Shown: positions 21,840-31,705, counted from the stretch's first letter. The stretch is 64,000 nt of DNA from Lepidostoma basale (GCA_022606425.2 JAHDVF020001337.1:299563-363562); one strand, 5' to 3'. Notes: generated from the sequence alone by a model not told the origin. Program-made: numbers and translations.

Positions 21840-22415
21840 TTTAATGATGATACAAGATTTTTTAACAATTTTTCGCAGATCATTTGGCCTTAACTGTAAT
21901 ATTCTACACAAATAATGTCCTGAGCGTGATATCTTGTGAAAATTAGCTAATTTGTCTCGGATGGCGCCCTTATCCTTGAGGGCTGATTTCTGAAGTAGAA
22001 CCCTTCCTCCTGGCTTGCTTATTACACGTTATCTCGCCCGGCATCACCGTGCCATACGTCTGGGCTCCTTACTCACTCACTCCTGGGAGACTCCTCGCTT
22101 ATCCGAGAATAATCCCGGCATTTGAAATATTTATGATAAGGGCTGTTGCAACTTCATTCCGTCGAGGAATTTATCGAATGTTCTTGAAGAAATAAGATAC
22201 ATTTCATATCTTATTTAATTGGTTTCGTGATTATAAGAATTTAATATTTGATAAGTAGAATATTGCGTAAATCTATTGAAGATTATTAATATTCTTTAAT
22301 GAAATTGAAATAACAATATACTCGTAAATGATGGAAAAAAGCTTAATATTAATTTAATTAAAAGTTTTTTTTATATTTATAGATTATTATAATTATTTTT
22401 TATTTTTTTGTTAAA
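21840..22415. other. Unique DNA, GC-richer core
   Basis: 21950-22150 is GC-richer (ATCTCGCCCGGCATCACCG) and unique in the window, possibly a conserved non-coding element. The remainder is AT-rich. Confidence 0.3.
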
Positions 22416-22416
22416 A

Positions 22417-22592
22417 AAAGACTAACATCAAGGGTTTATATCAATGATATTAGAATTTATTTTACAATCTTCAATGTAAGCAGAAAACAGCTCATTATTA
22501 TAAAGAAGGAATCTGGTCGTGTCCAGGCTTGAACCCATGTCCCCTAGATCAAGAGTCAAGCGTTCTATCCCCTAGACCACCACCCGAATTAT
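22417..22592 (-). mobile_element. SINE2, tRNA-headed SINE
   Basis: On the minus strand the head reads GGTGGTCTAGGGGATAGAAC (box A), CTTGACTCTTGATC (anticodon arm-like, with a CTT triplet as in lysine tRNA), GACATGGGTTCAAGCC (box B), followed by a body shared almost base for base with 25323-25500. It abuts SINE1 with no unique DNA between. Confidence 0.8.
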
Positions 22593-22838
22593 TATTATTT
22601 TGTTAAATCGCTCTTAACATCATGACAGTATGAGCCAAATCGATGTAAAGGGTATTATAGCTATCATAGTGATTCTTGTGACATGTGATATGTATCTAAT
22701 CTATCGCCATTTTATTGTCACGTGAATTCTACACCAGACCAATGACAGTGTGGAAATCACACTGCCCTCACCGGGAATCGAACCCGGAACCTTCGGGGTG
22801 GCAGTCAATGCACCACTCGGCTACGAAGGTCGTCGTAT
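22593..22838 (-). mobile_element. SINE1, full length
   Basis: Minus copy with ATTATTATTATTTTGTTAAATC (tail), GTGACATGTGATATGTATC, AATTCTACACCAGACCAATG, and the head complement CCGGGAATCGAACCCGG and CTACGAAGGTCGTC. Box A and box B are intact, so it is relatively young. Confidence 0.9.
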
Positions 22839-22904
22839 TCTAGTCGAACAAATTGCATAGATCGTAATATACGTTTATACTATTATATAAATATAATATA
22901 TGCT

Positions 22905-23217
22905 ATGAAAATATAATTAGTGAATGCGGTGCGATTGATAGTATTGTGAACAAAATAATGAAACGTTAAGATGGTTTGGACACATGAAAATAATGAATGA
23001 ACTAGAAATAGAGGAAGACCGAGATAATGTGATACAATCAAATAAATAAAATATTAAATGTCGGCCACATGAGAAGTCGGAGAAATCGACGCGCGTACAT
23101 GACACGTTGTATAAATGTTGAGGAATTGAGAGATGTATCACAGGAAAGAAAAGTGTGATTGGTCACTTTTTCTGCCTACCCCTTTGGAGAGATGGCGTGA
23201 TAGTAAGTTAGTTAGTA
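22905..23217 (+). mobile_element. Lin-A LINE, C-terminal fragment
   Basis: AATTAGTGAATGCGGTGCGA onward follows the Lin-A C-terminus (SECGA, RWFGHM, GRPR, SRRNRRAYMTRC, PFGE), with several stops and a deletion after the RWFGHM block. Ends in GTTAGTTAGT. Confidence 0.85.
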
Positions 23218-23219
23218 AA

Positions 23220-23820
23220 TGCTAAAATATGTTTTAATTTTTAATTACTGTTCAAACGATCTTCACCTAAAAAGTCGTGTATAATGTAAGCAATAATTCA
23301 CCCATGTTCACACATTTGTCATCATTTAATATGAATTGTTTTGTAGAGAGTTGGTAATTTGATTTAGCGAAGATGTGTATTATGTGAGCCAGCAAAAAAA
23401 ACAAGGCAGATGGGAGCAGCCCTACGGAGGACACCAAGGTCGCGTTTTTATCTCGATACATTTACCCGGATTTCCTCGTTAAATAATATCTCGTCTGTCT
23501 AATATACCCTTGTTATGAAAGATCCAGTGTCTACCGTGAATTTGTAATACAGGAACCAATGAAATATGACTTCTCTCAGAGTTCAGCAGATGAAAATAAA
23601 ATTCATTTCAAAACCTATTTTTTTTTATATAATAATATATACTCGTAAATAAAAAACTATTTTATTGATTTTAACATTATTAAATGTTTTGTATGAAGTA
23701 CTTAGTTAATAGTGTGACATTATTTAACATAATATTCATAATATTGATACACTTTTATAAGTTTGTACACCAATTTATTTATTAATTTATCAAAGTAAAC
23801 ATGATTGTTTAGTGGTTTAA
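23220..23820. other. AT-rich DNA
   Basis: Nothing recognised. Confidence 0.35.
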
Positions 23821-23821
23821 C

Positions 23822-23940
23822 TTCTTCTTCTGCTTCATATTCTTAGTGAAGGCCTAGTGGCCTGTTTCTTAAGAGGAATTAGCTTTCTGCGAAGTCGACT
23901 CCCAGCTATCGATCCATCTCTTTGGTGGTCTGGCCGGTTT
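23822..23940 (-). mobile_element. Lin-H LINE, 3' end
   Basis: The complement contains GATAGCTGGGAGTCGACTTC and the AAGAAACAGGCC region before a (GAA)n tail, matching 43305-43376. Confidence 0.7.
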
Positions 23941-24207
23941 ATATATAATAATATATAAAAAAAAACAAGTAAGAAAAAGCTAAAACAAAGTATAATATTC
24001 GGTATGTTTTATTTGTTCTAAAAAATTATAAATATTTGAATAAATAAAAAGTATAAAAATTATTTAAACATCGCTCAATTTTATAACGCTTTGGCAAAAG
24101 AATACGTTTCGAAGATAATAATATAAGTAATGAGTTTTTACCGTGATCAGTTATATGTTTATTCCATATTTAAATAATATTTTCATTCACTCAACTCAGT
24201 TTACGCA

Positions 24208-24340
24208 ATCATATGCTTTTTGCAAATCGACACACACACACAGAAAAGCAAATCGACACACACAGAAAAGTTTGCGATTTTTGGCCAGAAACTTCTCTGT
24301 CAATGTAAGAAGTACGAAAATTTGATCCACACACTTCTGC
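24208..24340 (-). mobile_element. Lin-A LINE, internal reverse-transcriptase fragment
   Basis: TGCTTTTTGCAAATCGACA, TTTTGGCCAGAAACTTCTC and AAAATTTGATCCACAC match 26920-27020 of the long Lin-A copy, the region coding for RT motif A. A local (CA)n expansion and a duplication of the AATCGACACACACA...GAAAAG block have grown inside it. Confidence 0.75.
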
Positions 24341-24384
24341 CATGTTAGGTCTATGTTAACCATATAAACGGAACTATAAATATA

Positions 24385-24548
24385 GAAAAAACCGAGGAAA
24401 ACGTGGCACGATCAGATAAATTAAAGTTATAATGTCGGCCACTTGAGAAGTCGAAGAAATCGAGTGCGTGCTTGACACGGTGCATGAATGTTGAGGATTC
24501 GACAATTGTACGTCAACAAAGAACAGTGTGGATTTTGATTATTTCTAC
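24385..24548 (+). mobile_element. Lin-A LINE, 3' fragment
   Basis: AAACGTGGCACGATCAGAT, GTCGGCCACTTGAGAAGTCG, GTGCATGAATGTTGAGGA match the KTWHDQI, VGHVRSR and CMNVEEA codons of Lin-A. The tail is eroded. Confidence 0.75.
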
Positions 24549-24952
24549 TTACTAAAGTTTCTAAATCGTCGCACCGACGAAAGTTTATTATTTTTCAAAT
24601 CGTCTATTTATATTACAATCACGTTCCTTTATTGATATGAGCTCCTCTCCGGCAATAACGTAGCAGAGGTAAAAAGACCCTAAACGAGCCCCTTAATTCG
24701 AAAAGGGCAGAATCCACGTCACCGAGACAATGTTCTCTAACCTTTAATTAGACAGCATAAGGAACACTTTAGTGCCTTTTGCTCCGGCAATAGGGCTCTT
24801 TTTGATTCTAGACGTGAATGTGGGTAAGGAATGCAAGGAGGGCTGATTGTTGGCAGCGTAATACAAATCGGAGGGCTGCAAAGGCGGTGTTACGTTTCAT
24901 AAAATGGTTACATTTATTATTACGACATTACATATTTACCCTATTTTTAATA
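24549..24952. other. Unique DNA
   Basis: No repeat recognised. 24640-24850 is moderately GC-richer, with no domain in the open frame. Confidence 0.3.
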
Positions 24953-24954
24953 AA

Positions 24955-25030
24955 ACGACCTTCATGGCGGAATAGAAAGAGAAAATTGTATCCAGTAATT
25001 GGGTTCAAACTTCCTGTTGTTAATAATAAT
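24955..25030 (+). mobile_element. SINE1 internal-deletion copy
   Basis: ACGACCTTCATGGCGGAATAG (start of the SINE1 head) is joined almost directly to AAAATTGTATCCAGTAATTG and GGTTCAAACTTCCTGTTGT (second tail type). The whole body is missing. Confidence 0.6.
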
Positions 25031-25239
25031 AAAAAAATGATATTTCGAAAAAAAAAAAATTCGCGAACTGAGATAAAATTGTTACATGATACGAAACTCG
25101 TACAAGTAACATATTGATAAATAAGACAAATAAAAACACTGTGTTTTCTTTTATGAAGGTTGGGCGTTCTTTTTTTAGATTTATTATTGTTTTTTAAAAT
25201 TTATTATTGTTTTTATAAGTGTTTATTTGTTTAGTTTTT

Positions 25240-25310
25240 TATTTTATATTTACATCTGAAGATGGAGGTCTCCTCCGAAACATGCGTGTGATTTAATATT
25301 TTATTGGATA
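25240..25310. repeat. Pal-H half element
   Basis: ACATCTGAAGATGGAGGTC then TCCTCCGAAACATGCGTGTG: CTGAAGA, T, a perfect GGAGG/CCTCC hairpin, GAAA. The cleavage-site equivalent is altered (ACATGCG instead of ACATGTC). Confidence 0.7.
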
Positions 25311-25322
25311 AACAGTTTTTTT

Positions 25323-25500
25323 TTAAAGACTAACACCAAAGATTTAATTCAAAGATATTAGAATTTATTTAACAATCTTCAATGTGAGCAGAAAATAGTT
25401 CATTATTATGAAGAAGGAATCTGGTCGTGTCCAGGCTTGAACCCATGTCCCCTGGATCAGGAGTCAAGCGTTCTATCCCCTAGACCACCACCCGATTAAT
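25323..25500 (-). mobile_element. SINE2
   Basis: Second minus-strand SINE2 copy, collinear with 22417-22592 and differing at scattered positions. Keeps GGTGGTCTAGGGGATAGAAC and GACATGGGTTCAAGCC. Confidence 0.8.
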
Positions 25501-25509
25501 TTTCAAGTA

Positions 25510-26008
25510 AATAAAAATTCGAAATATTAGTGCTTACGTGACTGTACTCGTGATTTTAAGAGTACACAGATATGTACATTAATTGAAATATAATATATTT
25601 TCATCTTTTCCGTTATTTTAAGTGATATTTTAGGTTTAATAAGTAATTATATAATTTTACTAAAATGTATTGTTTAATTTTGATTTTGAATATTGTTTAC
25701 ATACACGGTACGGTATCTCCAACCCCCGCGTGCGCCCTTGGCGGATTGGCTCACTCGTGTAAGGCAGAAGTTCACCCCGGATGTCACTGTTTTTCCTCTC
25801 GCAAATTAATCAGAATATTATAAAATATGTGAGGGCCGCGAGGGTTGGCCCTATAAATAGACTTCCGTAGTAAATGTTTCACCACGACTACCCTTGCTCC
25901 CTTTTTGTTGCCTTAATCATCCACAAACAACAATTGTTAATGAACAATTTATTTTTTGAAGAAAAATCGAACGACTTTTTAAAATTTCTTTCTGAAATAT
26001 CCAGATTA
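25510..26008. other. Unique DNA with GC-richer block
   Basis: 25700-25920 is GC-richer (CCAACCCCCGCGTGCGCCC, GAGGGCCGCGAGGGTTGG) and has CCTATAAATAG at 25850-25860, a TATA-box look-alike. No transcript or frame supports a promoter here. Confidence 0.3.
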
Positions 26009-28925
26009 TTAACTAACTAACTAACTAACCATCACGCCGTCTCCCCAAAGGAGTAGGCAGAAAGAATGGACTGCCACACTTTTCTTTCCTGGCATATTTC
26101 TATCGCTTCCTCGACATTCATACATCGTGTCATGGACGCGCGCCGATTTCTCGGACTCTTCACGTGGTCGACATTCAATATTTGATCGTGCCACGTTTTA
26201 GGGACCTCATCTCTACCGCATTTATTCTGCTCTCATCTTTCTTCTGCCAGTTCCATGCTTCGCTTCCATACATAAGGGTTGGAACCAGAACTCCATTGTG
26301 AACGGCCATTTTCGCTTTCATTGATAAATTCTTGTTTCCAAAACTACTTTTAAAGCTCCATTCACTTTGTTACCCGCACCAACCCTTCTTTCAATATCAC
26401 TGTCCGTTCGGCCATCCGCTGTGAACATGCTACCTAAATACACAAATTCGCTCACCTGTTCCAAGTTCTCTTCATTTACACTTATATTACAAACTGTCAT
26501 TTGCTCTTCCCTTTCAAAAACTAACACCTTTGACTTTCCGACATTCATCATTAAATCGTTCGACTTGCATACCTCATACATTCTCGACACCAAGACTTGT
26601 AATTCGTCCGCACTATCCGCAACGAGAACGGCGTCGTCCGCGTAAAGCAGACAGTTTACAGACAGATCACTCATCTTAGCACCAGCATTTATACCTTTAA
26701 GTTCTTTCATACACTTGTCCATATACAGATTGAACAACCAAGGGGACATCACGCAGCCCTGCTTAACACCCTTCGTGATATCAAACCAGGGCGTGATGTC
26801 CCCATTTACCCTAACACTGGCAGTGCTCCCTTCGTAGAGAGAAGCAACCGCCCGTATCAGTTTTGTGCTCACTCCGTATTCGGACAAGATTGACCACAGT
26901 TTTTCTCTGTTCACTCGATCATAGGCTTTTTGCAAATCGACAAACGCACAGAAAAGCTTACGGTTTTTGGCCATAAACTTCTCCGCAAGCGTTCGAAGTG
27001 CAAAAATCTGATCCATACAACCTCTTCCGGTCATAAAAGCGCCTTGCACATCCCATACTCTTTCAGTCGTCGTCTTTTTTACTCTTTCTATTAAAATTCG
27101 ACCGTAGAGTTTACCAACGGCGCTTAATAGACTTATTGCCCGGTGATTTCCACAGTCCATACGAGACCCCTTTCCCTTATAAAGAGGCATGATAACAGCC
27201 CTCCTCCAGTCGAGCGGCGTATATCCCTCCTCTAAACACTGGTTAAAGAGTCTATATAACCATGCTGAAACCACCGGCCCACCGTTTTTGATAAACTCTA
27301 AGGCTACACAGTCATATCCGACAGCTTTTCCACCTTTCATACATCTTATAGCACTTACTATCTCGTTCAAATTTATTTCAGTAATTTCACTTCCGCTGTT
27401 CGTGCAACTCTCATTTGTAAAGCTCATTCTTATTGAATCTTCAGTCATTTCACTGCCATACATATCTTTAAAGTACTCCATCCATCTTCCTTGTATACTT
27501 TTGAAATCAGTAATCATTCTTCCCTCACTACTTAAAATTGCTTTCGCACAACCACTTTCGGGAGGATTTCGGGCTTTTTTGACTTCCTTCCAGAACATTT
27601 TTATGTTGCTCTGGAAGTGATTTGTCATCTTAAGTCCGTCATCCTCCTTCATTTTATCCTTTTTCGCTCTCACTTTCAACTTGACGTTCATCTTGCAAAC
27701 TTTGTACGCTTCTTTCGCTCTTTGATATTTCACACAATCACTTTTATCCACAGACAACATATTTAACCATGCATCCTTCTTTTCTTTAACAAGATTTTTT
27801 ATACAGTCATCCCACCAAGCATCTCCATTTCTCCTCCCTTGCACACATGTACCACATACCTCTTTCGCTGCTTCACATAGACTTTCTTTCAGTTTCTTCC
27901 AGGTCTCATCTATGCTTATACATTCCGATTCTCGATCACTAAGCCTATCATTCACTTTCATCATAAAACTCTCTTTTACGCCATCGTTTTGTAGTTTTTC
28001 AACTTTTACTCTAGACGGGGCGGTCACTGTCTTGTTCCTCTTGGTGCGCCAGCCTCGGAACAAATTTACCTTTGTTACCACCAAAAAGTGGTCTGTTCCG
28101 AGTTCGGCCCCTCTGAACACTCTGGTATCTACAGTGTCCGCCCGTAATCTAGAGTCCACGATGACGTAATCGATCGTCGTCCTTTCATTTCCTCTCTCCC
28201 ATGTATATTGGTGGATCCTCTTATGGTCAAACATCGTGTTTGACACAAAGAGGCTCCACTCCAGGCACACACCAAGCAATCTCTTTCCATTATCATTCGT
28301 TCTACTATCACCATACTTTCCGAGACATTCTTCATAGCCAGCCCTTTGAATTCCTACCCATCCATTCAAATCTCCTGCTATAATAATTCTTTCGTTCGCA
28401 TTTTTACTCGCTGCTATCTCGTTTACTCTATCCCAGAACTCATCTTTCACAGCTTCATCTTCGCTATTAACAGGAGCATACCCAATTATGAGTAGTACTC
28501 TTGTCAATCCAATTTTGAAGCGGATCCACATAAGTCTAGGATTCACACATTCGTATCCTTTCATGCATTCTATCATCCTAGGAGCTAATATTGCTGCCAC
28601 ACCCTGGCCTCCTCTTTTTTCTTGTGGTACCCCTGACCACAAGACGACCTTATCCCCATGCTCTCTGGATCCACACTCTTTAACCATGCATTCAGTCACA
28701 CACAGAATATCTAAACATTTATTCTCAAATTCATCGCACATCTTATTTAACTTCCCTTCCATACCTCCTCTTATGTTCCAAGTACCGATACGGCACTCCA
28801 CTCTCCTCTGTTCGCCCCCGCGGGAAAAGCGACGTGATGGGTGGCGGACCTCATCGCCGTCTCCAGGCATTTACCCGCATCAACTTACAAACTACCTTAA
28901 AATTAGTAGCCAGACCATCTTAATG
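26009..28925 (-). mobile_element. Lin-A LINE, nearly full length
   Basis: The 3' tail (TAAC)n is at 26009-26029 on the plus strand. The coding region runs from 28870 down. After the long frame ends at 26318, the natural continuation (MAVHNGVLVPTLMYGSEAWN in the neighbouring frame) shows a frameshift near the A/T run at 26348-26354. The reading then jumps from VEMRSL straight to KTWHDQI, so about 220 bases of the C-terminal region are deleted at about 26200-26205. About 55 bases of 5' UTR remain. A short RTE-like layout (single EN-RT ORF, microsatellite tail) fits; clade assignment is inference. Confidence 0.9.
26318..28870 (-). CDS. LINE endonuclease-reverse transcriptase (Lin-A ORF)
   Basis: 850 codons, open throughout. 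AP endonuclease/exonuclease-phosphatase domain at residues 27-265: GTWNIRG (29-35), E60, GYAPVNS (130-136), AGDLNGWVG (165-173), TTIDYVIVDS (231-240), GTDHFLV (258-264). This domain nicks target DNA. A linker of about 250 residues follows, with a CX4C-poor, Lys-rich region. Reverse transcriptase at 550-815: LYKGKG (563-568), GAFMTGRGCMDQ (610-621), motif A FVDLQKAYDR (643-652), motif B KGVKQGCVMSP (700-710), motif C YADD (743-746), and FVYLGSMF (809-816). Catalytic residues are intact. The start at 28870 is the first ATG. The C-terminus is cut by a frameshift, so the protein lacks the usual WFGHM and NRRACM blocks. Insect databases often label this endonuclease part craniofacial development protein 2-like. 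Confidence 0.9.
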   Translation of the reverse strand: MPGDGDEVRHPSRRFSRGGEQRRVECRIGTWNIRGGMEGKLNKMCDEFENKCLDILCVTECMVKECGSREHGDKVVLWSGVPQEKRGGQGVAAILAPRMIECMKGYECVNPRLMWIRFKIGLTRVLLIIGYAPVNSEDEAVKDEFWDRVNEIAASKNANERIIIAGDLNGWVGIQRAGYEECLGKYGDSRTNDNGKRLLGVCLEWSLFVSNTMFDHKRIHQYTWERGNERTTIDYVIVDSRLRADTVDTRVFRGAELGTDHFLVVTKVNLFRGWRTKRNKTVTAPSRVKVEKLQNDGVKESFMMKVNDRLSDRESECISIDETWKKLKESLCEAAKEVCGTCVQGRRNGDAWWDDCIKNLVKEKKDAWLNMLSVDKSDCVKYQRAKEAYKVCKMNVKLKVRAKKDKMKEDDGLKMTNHFQSNIKMFWKEVKKARNPPESGCAKAILSSEGRMITDFKSIQGRWMEYFKDMYGSEMTEDSIRMSFTNESCTNSGSEITEINLNEIVSAIRCMKGGKAVGYDCVALEFIKNGGPVVSAWLYRLFNQCLEEGYTPLDWRRAVIMPLYKGKGSRMDCGNHRAISLLSAVGKLYGRILIERVKKTTTERVWDVQGAFMTGRGCMDQIFALRTLAEKFMAKNRKLFCAFVDLQKAYDRVNREKLWSILSEYGVSTKLIRAVASLYEGSTASVRVNGDITPWFDITKGVKQGCVMSPWLFNLYMDKCMKELKGINAGAKMSDLSVNCLLYADDAVLVADSADELQVLVSRMYEVCKSNDLMMNVGKSKVLVFEREEQMTVCNISVNEENLEQVSEFVYLGSMFTADGRTDSDIERRVGAGNKVNGALKVVLETRIYQ

Positions 28926-29150
28926 ATCCTTTAATTATTTGGTTCAGGACACCATCATTCGCACCGCATTCACTTCTTATATTTTCATTCGACACTCTAT
29001 CATACACAGAGTATCCACACATTCGTCTAAGAGATCTCATTTCTACTGCATTTATTCTACGTTCATCCTTCTTTTGCCAGTTCCATGCTTCGCTTCCTTA
29101 CATAAGTGTCGGTACAAGAACACCATTGTGAAATGACAATTTATATTTCG
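28926..29150 (-). mobile_element. Lin-A LINE, second piece directly upstream of the long copy
   Basis: The minus strand reads HNGVLVPTL, WNWQKKDERRINAVEMRSLR, RMCGYSVYDRVSNENIRSEC and GANDGV, then IKGSLRW, breaking at 28926 into the 5' end of the long copy. It covers exactly the segment deleted from the long copy's C-terminus plus some overlap. Both face the same way, so two copies abut head-to-tail or a rearrangement moved this piece. Confidence 0.8.
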
Positions 29151-29440
29151 TACATAAATAAAATGATGTGAAAGCTTTTACACAGCTTCGGAATTAATAA
29201 AAAAAAATCTTTATCAAGTAACGAAAAATCCTAATATGAAAGAAAAGAGGCCACCCCCAGTCATTTAGTCTACCCTTTTTAATAAGTATACAATTGTCGA
29301 TTTTGGTTCATTTTATTGCTTAAATGTGCATCAATAAACGTTGTGTCACAACCGAAATATGACTGCAAAATTGTAAAATAATGTGCTGTGAAAATACGAA
29401 GTAGAATTCTATGTGAGATCATTTAATTTGTCTACACATG
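29151..29440. other. AT-rich DNA
   Basis: Nothing recognised. Confidence 0.35.
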
Positions 29441-29625
29441 TTTCAAGTCTGATAATATTTTGACCTGCGGAATACAAATATGGAAAGTAACAGGAAACTA
29501 CCACATTAAAGGCCCAAGTGGTAACTCAAGAACCAGCAAAAATGTTACACTTTGCTACAAACCAATCCCTTGGATTGAAACTAGCGAATATGATATTTTT
29601 AGATGGTCAATCTTATAATATCCAA
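29440..29625. repeat. Dispersed repeat R1
   Basis: AATATGGAAAGTAACAGG, CCCAAGTGGTAACTCAAGAA and CAAACCAATCCCTTGGATTG align with 45175-45295 in the same orientation. Non-coding, origin unknown. Confidence 0.6.
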
Positions 29626-29629
29626 ATAT

Positions 29630-29830
29630 TTCAGTACTTAAAATAATTGATGTTGTTGATTGAAATTTCTTGGTAGAAGTTCATTGTAAATAATGAAAAT
29701 AATTTATTTTTATTAAGAATTTTTCTATGTTTATTTTTAGTGTAAAATCTACTTATGAATTAATTCTCTTATTAAAAATTCTTAATATATATTTTTTTTT
29801 ATCTTCATTATTTCAGTACTTGTCGTTAAA
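29630..29830. repeat. Pal-L half palindrome
   Basis: AGAATTTTTCTATGTTTATT, TTAGTGTAAAATCTACTTAT and TCTTGGTAGAAGTTCATTG also occur in the perfect palindrome at 52110-52275. Here the second arm is mostly lost. Confidence 0.7.
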
Positions 29831-29904
29831 TTAATATACGAGAGTTTCCGTTTTAAGACTTTCTCAAATTTTATTATATGTGAATAAATAAAATGTGAAT
29901 ATAC

Positions 29905-30353
29905 TTACTTACTTCCTATGGCCCAACAATTCTTGAAAAGTTTAAGCCTCGTTGATGATTTTTCGCCAAGCTCCTCGATCCTGCGCCTTTTGCTCCCAGC
30001 AGTCCGATTCGCCCAACCTAGCCAGTTCAGCCAGAACATTGTCCATTAGGCGCTGTCTAGACCTTCCTAGAGGTCTTACTCCAGTCGGTCTAGACGCGTA
30101 CAGGGTCTAGATTGCTCTGGTCTCTTCGGCTTGGCATACGTGCCCAATCCATGCTAATAGGCGACCGGCTCTCACGGTGCTCGTTATTAAGGACTGCTGG
30201 GTCATCGTACGGATCTCTTGGTTGGTTCTATGCCTCCAAGTTCCCGCTGCAACACCGAGTCTGGGTCCCAGGATAATTTTAAGTATTCTATTCTCAAACC
30301 AGTAGATTCTTTGTTGTTCTTTTAGAGTCATTGTCCATGACTCAGAACCATAT
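29905..30353 (-). mobile_element. Lin-F LINE, 5'-truncated, with 11 bp TSD
   Basis: TGTGAATATAC is present at 29894-29904 and 30354-30364 on both sides, a target-site duplication. The minus frames read QYGSESWTMTLKEQQRIYWF, RTMTQQSLITSTVRAGRLLA and WIGHVCQAEETRAI, the post-RT conserved region (YGSESW, GHV) of an RTE-like LINE. A (TTAC)n tail abuts the left TSD. One frameshift lies near 30110. Confidence 0.9.
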
Positions 30354-30524
30354 TGTGAATATACGACATTTAATATGATAGAACACGGTGCACACAAATA
30401 TAGTACAATATTTATGATATCGCAATGAATAGAGCCAAGATAAAAAAAATCGCTTGTATTGTCTGTAGATATTATGTATTAAATTAGGTAGTATCTACGC
30501 ACAAGGAAAGCTGGCTTCTAATGA

Positions 30525-30775
30525 AAGAATTACGTTTAAATAACTTTTTGGAAACATTGTATTATAACAACACTTTTTTGCACTTTTCACAAACATGCTT
30601 CAGGACACAAACTTCTTATCTTCAGTGTATGAAATTTAATCATAAAAAAAGTTCATTCACTGAGAAGGGAAGTTTATGTTCCGAAACATGTTTGTGAAAA
30701 GTGCAAAAACGTGTTGTGATATAACAATGTTTCCAAAAAGTTATTCAAATGTGAATCATACTACATGGATATATT
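30525..30775. repeat. Pal-C-like palindromic element
   Basis: Outer arms AATAACTTTTTGGAAACATTGT and ACAATGTTTCCAAAAAGTTA. Inner arms CACTTTTCACAAACATG and CATGTTTGTGAAAAGTG, with TTCCGAAACATG in the plus arm. Shares CACAAACATG with the half element at 21230-21360. Confidence 0.75.
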
Positions 30776-30829
30776 ATAAAAACCGTGTGTGTACTTGTGT
30801 ACGCACGTAAGAATGCATACTTCTTTGAC

Positions 30830-31080
30830 GTAACAAAACAATATTGCGCAAAATATACGAAATTACCCCACTAAAATGTGAATGCTCGTTGGTACTATTT
30901 TACGCTTTTTACGACTCACTTCATTCATGTCTTGTTTCATGACATGTTTTCGCAATTCGTGAGTTGACACGCGTGAAATGTCCGGCCGTTATTTCTCATT
31001 GATGGCTGACTTCAGTGATAACAGAATGCACACGCAACTCTCAATTTTACACTTTAGCAAAGGAACCAAAGAAGTTTGAC
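30830..31080 (+). repeat. Dispersed repeat R2, copy 1
   Basis: TTCATTCATGTCTTGTTTCA, TGACATGTTTTCGCA, TCATTGATGGCTGACTTCAG and CAACTCTCAATTTTACAC align in inverted orientation with 39955-40140. About 200 bases shared. Non-coding. Confidence 0.7.
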
Positions 31081-31475
31081 CACAATAAATATATTCATAA
31101 TGGTATCCACTGTACTGTACTCCGGTGGTAGCAGGCACCTGATTACCATGCGCGGCGGACAGTAGCTGGCGGTAACAGTAAAAGGGTTAAGTGGGCAAGT
31201 TCTGTGTACATCAGTTCAGGTAGCGAGCGTTACGTCACGCGGAGTTCGTGTTTTGGTTTATGATGGGCAGGGGATGTAAACTCAAGGATAGCATTTCATT
31301 TTGTATGAAATAGGAAGCATCATTTTCCATATATTTTAATATCTATTATGACACGGATGCGGAAGGGACAAAACAGAGGAATGGAGATAAAAATGTGTAA
31401 ATATTGAGAAAAAATCCTGCAGTGGAGAGAAGAAGGAAAATATTAAGATTGAAAATGACAATATAATTGAATGTA
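31081..31475. other. Unique DNA with GC-richer block
   Basis: 31110-31270 is GC-richer (ATGCGCGGCGGACAGTAGC) with a CRE-like TTACGTCACG at 31229-31238. No gene recognised. Possible regulatory element. Confidence 0.3.
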
Positions 31476-31478
31476 TCA

Positions 31479-31705
31479 TTGACGACCTTCGTGGCAGAGT
31501 GGTAAGAGCTCTGACTTCCATACCGAAGGTCCCGGATTCGATTCCCGGCGATGGCAGTGTGATTGTCACACTGTCTTTGGTCTGGAGTAGAATTCACGTG
31601 ACAATAAAATGGCGATAGATTGGCTACCTATCACATGTCACGAGAATCAATATAATAGTTAATAAAATAAATTGTATACAGTAATAGGGCTCAAACAACC
31701 TGTTG
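31479..31705 (+). mobile_element. SINE1, second tail type, well preserved
   Basis: GACGACCTTCGTGGCAGAGT and GGTAAGAGCTC (box A region), GATTCGATTCCCGG (box B), GTCTTTGGTCTGGAG, GATAGATTGGCTACC, then the alternative tail ATTGTATACAGTAATAGGG and CTCAAACAACCTGTTGTATAC. One of the best heads in the window. Confidence 0.9.

Noticed and set aside
22500..22592. Possible true lysine tRNA gene
   Set aside because: Repeated at 25400-25500 with the same non-tRNA body, so SINE2 head rather than a functional tRNA.
25850..25860. TATA-box look-alike CCTATAAATAG
   Set aside because: TATAAA-like words are frequent in this AT-rich sequence and no initiator, transcript or coding exon supports a promoter.
26367..28934. 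Plus-strand frames of 85-148 codons opposite the long LINE ORF
   Set aside because: They are antisense shadows of the endonuclease-reverse transcriptase gene.
31479..31560. Possible true tRNA gene in the SINE1 head
   Set aside because: Box A and box B are good, but the sequence is repeated many times with a shared non-tRNA body and the acceptor-stem pairing is poor; it is a SINE head.
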